Part shown: in pieces, positions 27,906-36,256 of the stretch
Position numbering within the stretch: the first letter of the stretch is position 1
Layout of the letters: every line of letters starts with the position of its first letter
Origin: Bacteroidaceae bacterium
GTDB lineage: Bacteria > Bacteroidota > Bacteroidia > Bacteroidales > Barnesiellaceae_A
Direction of reading: 5' to 3'
Assembly: GCA_017410245.1 (NCBI GenBank)
Contig: JAFQRE010000024.1
Location: forward strand, 1-46,300
Length of the DNA: 46,300 bases
Notes under the pieces: model-generated
What the model saw: the letters and a program-made list of their open reading frames with translations, nothing else
The model's database searches: none
What the model was told of the DNA's origin: nothing
Position numbers and translations under genes: made by a program

Positions 27906-28790
27906 CTATAACACGACTTCTCCTGCTAAACCTATTTTCAAACGGCCATCATTCTTGACGGCAATCTTAACTGCATATACCAAGTTGGCGCGAGAATCCT
28001 TTGTTTGTATAGTCTTGGGAGTAAACTCACTCTCCGACGCAATCCATGCAATGCGACCATTGTAGTTGTAGCGCTCCTCGCCACCAAAATCGGCTACAAC
28101 AGTAACTTCATCGCCCAAATTGATGTGGGCAAGTTGGTCGGACGTAAAGTAGGCACGAAGATAGATGTTGTCGAGGTTGGCAACCTTCATAAGAGGCTTG
28201 CCTACGGTTGCCAGTTCGCCCGCCTCGGCATACTTAACCAACACTGTGCCTCCCACCGGTGATACAATGCTACACTTGGCTATGCGGTCATCGAGTGCAG
28301 CAATCTGTGCTTCGAGTGCGGCTGAGTTATTGTCGATGGTTGCGGTATTCTTATCAAGGGTCGATAGAGTAGCCTGCAATTGACTCTCTAATATTTTTAT
28401 CTGTGCGTCGATGTCGTCATATTGCTTTTGAGTAGCAGCACCATCGCGGAGCATATTCTCTATGCGACGAAGTTCGCTCGTCTGTTTGGCAATCTGTTCG
28501 CGCAACGAAGCAACTTGTTTCTTTATATCGGGGCGTGAACCAAGCAAGGCCGATTGTTGTGCGGTGAGTTGTTTGCGTTGTAGGTGGAGCTGTACACTAT
28601 CTATTGTGCCTACCAACTTGTTAGCCTCGACTATAGCTCCCTCCTCTACATCAAAACTAAGAATCTTGCCGTTGGCTTCCGACGAGATTATCACTTCGGT
28701 AGCTTCAAATGTGCCCTGTGCGTCAAACTTGGCCTCTTTGCCACAAGCTACAACAAGCATTGTGGCAGCGATATATGCTATGCGTTTCAT
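27906..28790 (-). CDS. HlyD-family membrane fusion lipoprotein (YbhG-like)
   Basis: Periplasmic adaptor linking the inner-membrane exporter to the outer-membrane channel, 294 residues. The N-terminus has a lipoprotein signal (MKRIAYIAATMLVVAC, C16 as lipid anchor). A lipoyl-like half (about 33-65, SSEANGKILSFDVEEGAIV) is followed by a coiled-coil hairpin (about 68-165), the second lipoyl half with SPVGGTVLVKYAEAGELA (about 173-190), and a beta-barrel. It lies 6 nt after the TolC-like gene and 1 nt before the first ATPase gene. Confidence 0.93.
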   Translation of the reverse strand: MKRIAYIAATMLVVACGKEAKFDAQGTFEATEVIISSEANGKILSFDVEEGAIVEANKLVGTIDSVQLHLQRKQLTAQQSALLGSRPDIKKQVASLREQIAKQTSELRRIENMLRDGAATQKQYDDIDAQIKILESQLQATLSTLDKNTATIDNNSAALEAQIAALDDRIAKCSIVSPVGGTVLVKYAEAGELATVGKPLMKVANLDNIYLRAYFTSDQLAHINLGDEVTVVADFGGEERYNYNGRIAWIASESEFTPKTIQTKDSRANLVYAVKIAVKNDGRLKIGLAGEVVL

Positions 28791-28796
28791 ATCTAT

Positions 28797-30074
28797 TTAT
28801 TGATTTAAAGTTGTTTTGAGTCTGTATATTGCTTGTAAAAGTTCTATTTCGTGAGTGCTACGACTGAGTGTAGCATTAGTCTCATCTGTAATTTTTCGTA
28901 GTAGGTCGGTGGCATCGATAACACCATTATCGAGTTGCGACTCAGCCGCCATGCGTACCCGGTGACGAAGTTCAACGATGCGGTCGTCATCTTCAATGGC
29001 CTTCGTCAGTCGTGCTATTTCGCCATCGTCTTGTGTGGTCATCATCTGGGTGTTGAATAGAAACACATCGCGTTGAACTGCAATCTGCCGAGAGGCGATA
29101 TTGAGTTTTTCAAGGTTGTTTTTCTTGGTGTAGAATGCACCGATATTCCATGTCATACGCACTCCTGCAATTGCATTTAGTGTCCACTCGGCCGATACCA
29201 TGCTCTTAAACATATCCATGCCCGGATAGCCGTAGTAGCCTTGAGCAAATGCCGAGAAGCGGGGCATGACAGAGCTATTAATGGCTTTGCGTTGGGCGTT
29301 CAGTTTGTCCTCTTGAGCATCAAAAAGTCTCAACTCGGGGCGTGCCGAAGTGCGTGATGTTACTTCGCACATTGCGGGGCGTTCTAATGTGTCAGATGTA
29401 AGCTCTTGGCCTATAAATACTTCCAATATATGGCGATAACTTGTTCGCGATGACTCTACTTGTCCGAGTGTTTGTTGTGCTGTAAGCAGTTCAGCCTCAA
29501 TGGCATCAACATCGGCTTGCATAGCGACACCGTTATTATGGTAGGCCTTCATGCGTTTAAGGTTGCTTCCCAGTACTTTGATAAGAGCTTTGGTTTGAGC
29601 AATACGCTCGTCGAGCAATAGAATACCAAAGTAGATATTATCCACTCTCGACTGCAAGTCGTAGAGTGAAACATCAACCCTGCTACGTTGCTCGGCTGCC
29701 TCAGCTTCGGCTATCGCTTCGTTGGCTTTAGATATACCACCGTCCCAAATATTTTGAGACACATCAATGGCTACCTTGTATTGGTCTTTGCGAATACCCA
29801 CCATTTCAATGCCGTTGGCCTGCATTATAGAGCTAAAAGCCTCGGGGTAGGTGGGGGTTGCTGTTTGATAGCTTGCTTGACCCGATAACACAACTTGAGG
29901 TATCCAAGCCCGAGCTGCATTGGAGAGATTGTACTGCTCGGTTTGTGAGATTAAATCGTACTGCCTTATTTCGGGGTAATGTTGGCGTGCCAAGTGGCGG
30001 CATTCATCGAGCGACTGCGCACTTGCACCCACTACCCATAGTGCAGTGAATAGTGTAAGTAGAGTTCTTTTCAT
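28797..30074 (-). CDS. TolC-family outer membrane efflux protein
   Basis: Outer-membrane channel of the tripartite exporter, 425 residues, with an N-terminal signal peptide (MKRTLLTLFTALWVVGASA). The rest is largely alpha-helical with the two-repeat TolC pattern: SLDECRHLARQHYPEIRQYD begins the first and RPELRLFDAQEDKLNAQRKA the second. Length is typical. It lies 4 nt after the TetR gene and 6 nt before the adaptor gene. Its presence makes this operon a complete export path across both membranes. Confidence 0.93.
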   Translation of the reverse strand: MKRTLLTLFTALWVVGASAQSLDECRHLARQHYPEIRQYDLISQTEQYNLSNAARAWIPQVVLSGQASYQTATPTYPEAFSSIMQANGIEMVGIRKDQYKVAIDVSQNIWDGGISKANEAIAEAEAAEQRSRVDVSLYDLQSRVDNIYFGILLLDERIAQTKALIKVLGSNLKRMKAYHNNGVAMQADVDAIEAELLTAQQTLGQVESSRTSYRHILEVFIGQELTSDTLERPAMCEVTSRTSARPELRLFDAQEDKLNAQRKAINSSVMPRFSAFAQGYYGYPGMDMFKSMVSAEWTLNAIAGVRMTWNIGAFYTKKNNLEKLNIASRQIAVQRDVFLFNTQMMTTQDDGEIARLTKAIEDDDRIVELRHRVRMAAESQLDNGVIDATDLLRKITDETNATLSRSTHEIELLQAIYRLKTTLNQ

Positions 30075-30078
30075 AGAT

Positions 30079-30705
30079 TTATAGCTTTTTTATTCTTCTC
30101 AATATAGTTTCTATATTCTCGGCCTTACGTGCCGCGAGGAACTTTTCACGATCGGCCGTAAGCTCACCTATCAATGGCTCCATAAACGGATAGGCAATGA
30201 AGGTGAAGATGTTGAGTGACAAAATGCTGATAAACAACATTTTAATATCTACTCTCTCTACTTCGTCACGTTCTGCCGCAAGGTCAATTTCCAGTTGCAA
30301 GTCATGATAGATTGTTTCTAAAATCAGTCCTACGCGTTTGTGCAACACCTCGTAACGTTCAGGTCGAGAGACAATCTCATTGATTATAAATCGTGGTAAC
30401 AGAGGATTGTCGGCAATAAAGTCGAAATGAGCTGTAATGCTACCTTTAATTCGCTCTACTATTGGTAGTTTTGGATCGCCTATAATGGCAAACATCGATT
30501 GCGACATCTTCTTAAACTTCTCATCGACAATACGTTCAAAAAGTTGCTCTTTGGTGCGAAAATAGTAGTGTAGCATAGCATGAGTCACACCTGCAGCCTT
30601 GGCAATTGTTGTTGTTCTTGCTCCATCAAATCCCTTGGTCAGAAACTCTTGCTCGGCTGCTGCAAGTATCTGCTGTTCTTTATTTTGCTTCTCTTTATTA
30701 TCCAT
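30079..30705 (-). CDS. TetR/AcrR family regulator of the efflux operon (CecR-like position)
   Basis: TetR-family repressor, 208 residues when started at the ATG at 30705. An in-frame TTG at 30735 would extend it by ten residues but lies inside the operator palindrome, so I reject it. The helix-turn-helix spans about residues 25-57 (RTTTIAKAAGVTHAMLHYYF, then RTKEQLF). The C-terminal domain is helical with FIINEIVSRPERYEVLHKRV. It is the first gene of the seven-gene efflux operon, so autorepression through the operator at 30729-30744 is likely. E. coli CecR holds the same place next to ybhGFSR. Confidence 0.92.
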   Translation of the reverse strand: MDNKEKQNKEQQILAAAEQEFLTKGFDGARTTTIAKAAGVTHAMLHYYFRTKEQLFERIVDEKFKKMSQSMFAIIGDPKLPIVERIKGSITAHFDFIADNPLLPRFIINEIVSRPERYEVLHKRVGLILETIYHDLQLEIDLAAERDEVERVDIKMLFISILSLNIFTFIAYPFMEPLIGELTADREKFLAARKAENIETILRRIKKL

Positions 30706-30728
30706 AAAATTTGTATTAACAAAGATGT

Positions 30729-30744
30729 TTAACAATATTGTTAA
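30729..30744. promoter_or_regulatory. Putative TetR operator of the efflux operon
   Basis: A perfect 16-bp palindrome, TTAACAAT followed by ATTGTTAA, begins 2 nt downstream of the -7 box and covers the expected transcription start, 23 nt before the TetR ATG. Such placement blocks transcription when the repressor is bound. It is related to the palindrome at 22448-22463. Confidence 0.7.
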
Positions 30745-30746
30745 TG

Positions 30747-30777
30747 CAAAGATATAAAGAAAAATTTACTTTGCAAA
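30747..30777 (-). promoter_or_regulatory. Bacteroides-type promoter of the efflux operon
   Basis: On the minus strand, TTTG (30777-30774), a 19-nt spacer and TATCTTTG (30754-30747): an exact -33/-7 consensus match. The spacing and the following palindrome mirror the promoter of the activase operon. Confidence 0.78.
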
Positions 30778-30842
30778 TTAATCTGACCAAAAGTGGTACA
30801 ATCGCATTGGTCGCTCAGATGGTGAAGCCGGAGATTGGGTGT

Positions 30843-30872
30843 AAAAAAAAGCTGCCGAAATTTTTCGGCAGC
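30843..30872 (-). terminator. Intrinsic terminator after the secreted-protein gene
   Basis: GCTGCCGAAA (30851-30860) pairs with TTTCGGCAGC (30863-30872) and on the minus strand is followed by eight T residues. It starts 26 nt after the stop codon of the 612-residue protein gene and insulates it from the efflux promoter. Confidence 0.88.
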
Positions 30873-30898
30873 CTTCGGTGTGCTATTTAAGGAACAAA

Positions 30899-32737
30899 TT
30901 AGCGGATAGATATCTTGGTAGATACGCCATCTACAGTAACGATGTATATACCCTCGTTGAGACCTGTGTTGATGGTGGTCTTGAGGTTGTTGGCTGTAGC
31001 AGTGAGTACTACGCGACCGGCAATGTCGGTAACAACAATCTTGCTACCCAACTTGGCATTTACAACGTTCAACTCGCTACCGTTGGCATATACTGTGCAA
31101 GCTGCCATTGAGGGAGCTATAACGGCTGTTTTGTCATTGAACAATACGTTGGGATAGATACCACAGCAGATGTTGCGACCATAGAAGTCGTTGGCGTTAT
31201 ACCAGCCTGCGGGCTTGCCGGCAATGTCGGTGCTGTTGTAGTAGTAGGTCGAGCAGTCGTCATTCTCGCGGTCATAGCAGTGAGCAATAAAGAGGTGGTT
31301 GTTGCTACTGGGTGTAATCTCGGGCAACTCCAATTCGATGAAGAATGAACCTGTTACCTCTACCTCGCTCTCGAATACTACGGGAGCAAGTGCCAAGTAG
31401 CCTGAGCTTATCTCATCTTTACCCATTGTCTCGCTGAACTTATATTCTTTGCTGAACAATACATTGCCGGGCATGCCGTTGGCATCGGCTTGGAGTATGC
31501 GTGCAGTATAGGTCTTATTGATGTGTACAGGAGACATCTTGTAGTTACCAAAGACTAAGTAGAAACCGGCAACTGTAATTTTGCTATCGGCGGGGCGATC
31601 AAAACGCTCAGCAATACGACGGTATGATGAGTTCAAACCACACAATGCCTCATTGGTGCCGTTGTCGCTCAAGGTATAGAGATTATCTTCGGGCTTGAAG
31701 TTACCAACGAAGTCGAAGAATGCTTTCTCGTTGTGGACGCGGTTGATGTAGAACTCGCGGATACTATATGCCTCACCATCTTCGTTCATCATGATAAGCA
31801 CGTTTTCGGTAGCAACTTCATCTTTGCCTTCACCCAAGTCATAGCTGATGATGGGGCTGGCCTCGTCGCTTTCTGAAGGATTGCCGTATGAACCGAAGTC
31901 CCACATTACGCTCTCACAGTTTTCGGCGTAGTAGCTAAATTCAAATTGCTCACCTTCGTATGTATATACGCGGGGCATAAGGTAGTTGCCATTGGCATCG
32001 GCCATAAATTGGTCGAGTGACCAAAGACCACCTTTTGAGCGGAAGAAGCCTTCGGGCATGAAGCGAATGTGGTCGCTATCTACTTGCAGATAGTCCCACA
32101 TAGCCATGTTGCCACCTGTTGCTTGTGTGCAGTGGTGGATAGCCAAATAGTATGAGCCGGTAGTGGCGGGTGTGAAAGTACCTGTGCAGAGTATCCATTC
32201 GCTATCGCGGGTAGCGTTGCTACCGGTGTGGTCGATAACGACTGTAGTCTGTGCTTCTACACTTTGAGATGTACCCACTGTCAATTGCCACTCGTCGGTT
32301 GTCGAGGCATAACCCATACAGAATGCATAGATACCTACGTGATAGGTTTGCCCGGCTTCGAGGGTGATGGCAGGTGCTATAGCCCATGCATCGCGACTGT
32401 TCTCATCGTCATACATCGAGGTTAGACCATAATCTTCTGAGAATGCTCCGAATTGTCCTTGAGTAGATTCGGCAATATTGGCGCAGTTTACACCTTGAAG
32501 GGCATCAACTACTACCCAACCTTCGGGCATCATGTTGTCTTGGTTGAGTTGTTCAAAGTCTTCGAGAAGTACTTGTGTGTCATCTGCCATGGGTGCCTTT
32601 TGCACCATTGTACGATTGTGTTGTTTGCTCGGGGCAGATGTTTTGGCTTGGAGCAACATAGGTGTAGCAACTTGTGCTATTGCAACATTAGCGGCAATGG
32701 CGATTGCTACCAAGCTGAAAAGTAATTTTTTTGTCAT
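30899..32737 (-). CDS. Secreted protein with jelly-roll domain and T9SS-like C-terminal sorting domain
   Basis: A 612-residue extracellular protein of unknown specific role. It has a signal peptide (about residues 1-21, ending VAIA), then a choice-of-anchor J/cleaved-adhesin-like beta-sandwich (about 57-230, starting LLEDFEQLNQ, with MPEGWVVVDA), a middle part without a clear family, and a C-terminal domain of about 65 residues (GSKIVVTDIAGRVVLTA ... LNEGIYIVTVDG, ending STKISIR) resembling type A signals of the type IX secretion system. The protein would be exported and probably surface-attached. No secretion gene lies nearby. It has its own promoter candidate and terminator, so it appears to be transcribed alone. 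Confidence 0.8.
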   Translation of the reverse strand: MTKKLLFSLVAIAIAANVAIAQVATPMLLQAKTSAPSKQHNRTMVQKAPMADDTQVLLEDFEQLNQDNMMPEGWVVVDALQGVNCANIAESTQGQFGAFSEDYGLTSMYDDENSRDAWAIAPAITLEAGQTYHVGIYAFCMGYASTTDEWQLTVGTSQSVEAQTTVVIDHTGSNATRDSEWILCTGTFTPATTGSYYLAIHHCTQATGGNMAMWDYLQVDSDHIRFMPEGFFRSKGGLWSLDQFMADANGNYLMPRVYTYEGEQFEFSYYAENCESVMWDFGSYGNPSESDEASPIISYDLGEGKDEVATENVLIMMNEDGEAYSIREFYINRVHNEKAFFDFVGNFKPEDNLYTLSDNGTNEALCGLNSSYRRIAERFDRPADSKITVAGFYLVFGNYKMSPVHINKTYTARILQADANGMPGNVLFSKEYKFSETMGKDEISSGYLALAPVVFESEVEVTGSFFIELELPEITPSSNNHLFIAHCYDRENDDCSTYYYNSTDIAGKPAGWYNANDFYGRNICCGIYPNVLFNDKTAVIAPSMAACTVYANGSELNVVNAKLGSKIVVTDIAGRVVLTATANNLKTTINTGLNEGIYIVTVDGVSTKISIR

Positions 32738-32782
32738 GATATATTAGTTTAGATTAATAGTCTCTTTGTGGTTTTTCGGTTG

Positions 32783-32790
32783 CAAAATTA
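32783..32790 (-). promoter_or_regulatory. Putative -7 box for the secreted-protein gene
   Basis: On the minus strand the bases read TAATTTTG, matching TAnnTTTG, about 45 nt before the ATG at 32737. No clear TTTG lies 19-21 nt upstream, only an A/T-rich stretch, so the assignment is tentative. Confidence 0.45.
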
Positions 32791-32869
32791 GATTAAATTT
32801 TTGTTCGGTAAAAATATATTTACATAAAATTGCATTTAAATAGTATGTTAAGCCCGATAATACTGTTGT

Positions 32870-34984
32870 TTATGAGTCGGATTGTTGCGGAGTGTATATC
32901 CAACTCCCATTGTCTGTGCTGTTGTGAAATGGAATGTTTTCCATCTCACACTCTGTGGCGAGTTCTTCGCATCGCTTGCTAAATATGCTGTTAGACAAAA
33001 TAATGTTCTTTATATTGAAGTTTTTAAGCAAGTGTTTTATCTTTCCGGTATATCCCGGGGTAATGATGGCATAGTCTATATCGAAAGGTTGTTGAGTGTG
33101 GGTGTATCGCCATATATTATCATCTACCCACAAGATGCGTTTATTGTAGTATTGAATGAAAGGTAATGCTATATATATATGTGTTGAGGAAATGGTGTCG
33201 CTGTGTGCAACCATCTGAGCCTGTAGTTGTTCGTGCGCTCGCCATTCGTGTCCTATACGAGGCACTATGTGGCTGCTATCGGTGCTGATGATGTAACAGT
33301 TGTGGTTGCTGTTGGCGAGTTGCAAATAGGTGTGTTGGCGGGTGTCGGGGAGTAAAGCCAGTGGGGTTGAGGGACGTATGGTGTGGTAGATGACAATGCC
33401 TTGCATCAACAGGATTGTTATAAGCACTACTATACCGGGTTGTAGCGTGCGGCGAGATATGGCATACCATGTGGCCAATAGGGCGATGGCATAGAGCAGT
33501 AGCATAAAAGGTGTTATCCATATACCCTCGATAGAAGCTCCCGGCAATGAGGCAATGAGGTTGGCACCACTGATAAGTGATGATGTGAGTGTGTTGGCCA
33601 TATCTATAAGCCATGTGCCGGCCGAGTGTGTAGCAGTAAAGAGTTGCAATAGTATAGCAACCACCACAACCAGGGGTAGTAAGGGGGTAAGTAGTAGATT
33701 GGATAACAATCCCCACAATGGTATGTAGTGGAAGTAGTATGCTGCTAAGGGTATGGTTGCTATCTGTGCCGATAGAGATACTGCTACTATGCCCGATATG
33801 TATTGAGCGATAGCGTTGCGCCACTCCAGCCGGTATGCAATATCGAGATAGGGACTCATGAGGAGAATGCCGGCAACGGCGGTGTAGCTCAACTGAAAGC
33901 CTATATCGAAGAGTTGCATTGGTGCAAATAATAAAATCATAACAGCCGACCCGCATAATGCGTTGAGTGCCGTATTGTGTCGGTTGAGAAGTGTGGCTGT
34001 ACCCACAAAGGTGGCCATGATGCAGGCACGAACAACCGAGGGGGATAGCCCTGTAATGAAAGCGTATATCCACAATATGGCAATGGTAATTATGCTGCGC
34101 GCCTTATTGAGCACTGTAAATCGGAGCGGTAGCAGTAGTAACCACAAAATAAAGGCAATAATGCCTGTATGCAATCCGCTCACTGCAAGGATATGTGAGA
34201 GTCCGGCGGCCGAGAATATGTGTCGCACATCATCGGGTAAATGTGTTTTGTCGCCCCATAGCAGTGCCGCCAATAGTGAGGCATTCTCATGCCACAGGCC
34301 ACTATTGTATAGATTTTCTACACAACGCTGTTGTATATGTGCTGTGCGGTCGTATATCGTGGGCGGTGCATTCAGTGTAGATAGTTGCCATGTGTTGTCA
34401 CGTAGGTATTGACGATATAAGATACCTTTACGAGCCATGTAGTGCGCATAGTCGAATGCATAGGGTAGGGAGTTGCGATTGTTAGCGATAGTTTCCAATT
34501 GGGGTGGAAACATGATGAGGTCGCCTTGTTGCAGTATGCCGGCAGTGTAGGACTTCTGTAGGTGTAGTTGCAGGTCTATTTGAGTGCTATGTGTTGCACT
34601 ATCATCGTGCAGGGCAATAATAGTGGCCTCAGTTCGATAGGTATTTTGTTGTTCTACAAGAGGCCCGGTAATGCGAGCTGTGGCTATGCAGTTGTTGCCC
34701 GTATCGGGCATTTCATAGCGGGGCATGTGACAATAATAAATAATCATGCCTATACACATCGTGCCGGTGAAGACAAATGTCGAGAATGTTATGTGCCGGG
34801 CGGTTGAAAAACGATTATTACGAGCTACCCATGCTCCTATACCGCATAGCGTAGCCAACACACCGCAGATGACAATTGAGACAATCGATGTTGCCCAATA
34901 TTGCCATACAATGCCTGTCGCCAAAGGCAGAAGCAGGCGTAAAAAAGGAATGTGATCTATACTATATCGAGGTGTGTAGGGCAT
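32870..34984 (-). CDS. comEC: ComEC/Rec2 family competence-type membrane protein
   Basis: Polytopic inner-membrane protein of the ComEC family, which forms the DNA-uptake channel in naturally competent bacteria. Of 704 residues, the N-terminus has membrane helices and a DUF4131-type extracytoplasmic part (about 90-200), followed by the Competence domain starting at GLSHILAVSGLHTG (261-274) with about eight helices. The last 170 residues lie where other ComEC proteins have a metallo-beta-lactamase-like nuclease, but no HxHxDH motif is visible. The role in this organism is not established. It ends 132 nt before the secreted-protein gene, with no terminator seen between them. Confidence 0.9.
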   Translation of the reverse strand: MPYTPRYSIDHIPFLRLLLPLATGIVWQYWATSIVSIVICGVLATLCGIGAWVARNNRFSTARHITFSTFVFTGTMCIGMIIYYCHMPRYEMPDTGNNCIATARITGPLVEQQNTYRTEATIIALHDDSATHSTQIDLQLHLQKSYTAGILQQGDLIMFPPQLETIANNRNSLPYAFDYAHYMARKGILYRQYLRDNTWQLSTLNAPPTIYDRTAHIQQRCVENLYNSGLWHENASLLAALLWGDKTHLPDDVRHIFSAAGLSHILAVSGLHTGIIAFILWLLLLPLRFTVLNKARSIITIAILWIYAFITGLSPSVVRACIMATFVGTATLLNRHNTALNALCGSAVMILLFAPMQLFDIGFQLSYTAVAGILLMSPYLDIAYRLEWRNAIAQYISGIVAVSLSAQIATIPLAAYYFHYIPLWGLLSNLLLTPLLPLVVVVAILLQLFTATHSAGTWLIDMANTLTSSLISGANLIASLPGASIEGIWITPFMLLLYAIALLATWYAISRRTLQPGIVVLITILLMQGIVIYHTIRPSTPLALLPDTRQHTYLQLANSNHNCYIISTDSSHIVPRIGHEWRAHEQLQAQMVAHSDTISSTHIYIALPFIQYYNKRILWVDDNIWRYTHTQQPFDIDYAIITPGYTGKIKHLLKNFNIKNIILSNSIFSKRCEELATECEMENIPFHNSTDNGSWIYTPQQSDS

Positions 34985-35276
34985 GGAGCAGAATATATTG
35001 TTGCGAAGGTACGAAAAAAATGTGTATATGTGCCAATTTTGTAAATGAGTACTATCGTAAAAGTGGTTGCTTTATTGTGTGGGAAATAAAAAATATGTTG
35101 TTAAAAGTGTTAAAAAACACCGTTTGACAGCAATTTCTTTGTAAAAAATTTCGTAGTTCGCAAAAAATAATCGTTATTTGCAACCAATTCTAAAACAAAG
35201 CGACTTAATAACCTTTTAAAACTCGAAAGCCTATTGAACAAAATTACTCTTATTTAAACGCAAAATAGTAGAGTAA
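34985..35276. other. Divergent intergenic region between comEC and the sigma factor gene
   Basis: A 292-bp, A/T-rich stretch that must hold both promoters. I find no full TTTG-N19-TAnnTTTG match on either strand. A small hairpin GTGTT-AAAA-AACAC lies at 35107-35120. On the minus strand TACCTTCG (35021-35014) is a near match to the -7 box for comEC. No gene or RNA is recognised. Confidence 0.4.
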
Positions 35277-35867
35277 ATGAACAATTTGTTTAGTTATACC
35301 GATGACGAACTTGTCGCTCGGTATGCCGATGGTAATAATGAGGCTTTTGACGTACTCCTTAAAAGACACGAGTCAAAAATCTTTTCGTACATATATTATA
35401 TCATAAAAGACGAGGACAAGGCCAATGATGTATTTCAAGAGACCTTTGTCAAGGCTATTATGACTATTCGCCAAGGTCGTTACACAGGCAATGGCCGTTT
35501 CGTATCGTGGATTACCCGCATTGCACACAATCTCATTATCGACAATTATCGTCAGGATAAGATAGAAAACTGTGTTAGCAGTGAAGATGATGATATAGAT
35601 ATATTCAATCGCAAGGAACTCAGCGAAGGTACTATCGAAGATGCCCTCGTTCAAGAGCAGATTTCGTGCGATATACGTCGATTGGTTGAAGCTCTCCCCG
35701 ACAATCAACGTGAAGTGATAGAGTTGCGTTATTACAAAGATTTGAGTTTCAAAGAGATTGCCGATCTTACCAGCGTCAGCATCAATACAGCATTGGGTCG
35801 TATGCGCTATGCCATTCTCAATATGCGCCGTATGGCCGAGCAGTATAACATTGCTCTCACTCTGTAA
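35277..35867 (+). CDS. RNA polymerase sigma-70 family factor, ECF type
   Basis: Sigma factor of 196 residues with only regions 2 and 4. Region 2 spans about 12-85 (YADGNNEAFDVLLKRHESKI, with DVFQETFVKAIMTIRQG and FVSWITRIAHNLIIDNYRQ). Region 4 spans about 138-190, with LPDNQREVIELRYYKDLSFK, EIADLTSVSINTALGRMRYA and the helix-turn-helix. An acidic linker (SSEDDDIDIFNRKE) joins them. No anti-sigma factor gene is adjacent; a 52-residue protein follows 100 nt later and shares the terminator, so this may be a sigma factor controlled by level or partner rather than by a membrane anti-sigma factor. Confidence 0.92.
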   Translation: MNNLFSYTDDELVARYADGNNEAFDVLLKRHESKIFSYIYYIIKDEDKANDVFQETFVKAIMTIRQGRYTGNGRFVSWITRIAHNLIIDNYRQDKIENCVSSEDDDIDIFNRKELSEGTIEDALVQEQISCDIRRLVEALPDNQREVIELRYYKDLSFKEIADLTSVSINTALGRMRYAILNMRRMAEQYNIALTL

Positions 35868-35967
35868 TGCGAGTGTTGAGAGTATTTGCAAAAAAAAATG
35901 TGCCGATGATATAATAATAGTAGGGGCTTTTGCGTTATATAGGTGTAACTTGTTAAAGCGTATGCCT

Positions 35968-36126
35968 ATGAAGAAAAACTCTACCCCCGTATCTGTTAAA
36001 ACATCGCGTAATCGCACCGAGCTTCATGCTCGTCCATCTACTCTCAATGCTATTATGCAGTTTGCCCGTTCTTATAGCTATGTGCCCAAGTTGCAAGGCG
36101 AGTTGGGTAGTTGTCTGGCCAACTGA
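35968..36126 (+). CDS. Small basic conserved protein downstream of the sigma factor
   Basis: A 52-residue basic protein starting MKKNSTPVSVKTSRNRTELH and ending in QGELGSCLAN. The segment PSTLNAIMQFARSYSYVP looks like a short amphipathic helix. It has no signal peptide or membrane segment. Similar small proteins next to a sigma factor are, as I recall, present in other Bacteroidales, but no function is known to me. An ATG two codons earlier (35962) is also possible. It lies 100 nt after the sigma factor gene, with the operon terminator 23 nt after its stop codon. It could be an uncharacterised partner of the sigma factor. Confidence 0.7.
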   Translation: MKKNSTPVSVKTSRNRTELHARPSTLNAIMQFARSYSYVPKLQGELGSCLAN

Positions 36127-36149
36127 GAAACAAGCATTATGAAAGCATA

Positions 36150-36186
36150 ACCGAGATACTACAATGAGTATCTCGGTATTTTTTTT
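36150..36186 (+). terminator. Intrinsic terminator after the sigma factor/small protein unit
   Basis: ACCGAGATACT (36150-36160) pairs with AGTATCTCGGT (36167-36177) around a 6-nt loop and is followed by eight T residues on the plus strand. Confidence 0.9.
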
Positions 36187-36200
36187 ATGATATAATGCAA

Positions 36201-36232
36201 CAACGGTTGAGTCATGAGGAACTCAACCGTTG
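36201..36232 (-). terminator. Hairpin downstream of pepD, probable terminator
   Basis: A perfect 12-bp stem (36201-36212 with 36221-36232, CAACGGTTGAGT and its complement) with an 8-nt loop begins 24 nt after the pepD stop. On the minus strand only TTGCATTATAT follows, so the T tract is poor. Confidence 0.55.
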
Positions 36233-36256
36233 CTATTTGATAATATGGTATCTACA

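Noticed and set aside
30706..30735. Ten-residue TTG-initiated extension of the efflux TetR
   Set aside because: The TTG falls inside the palindromic operator and near the predicted transcription start; the ATG at 30705 fits the family length.
33276..34073. Open frame of 265 codons on the minus strand
   Set aside because: It is another frame inside comEC. The translation is rich in His, Cys, Tyr and Arg and has no recognisable motif.
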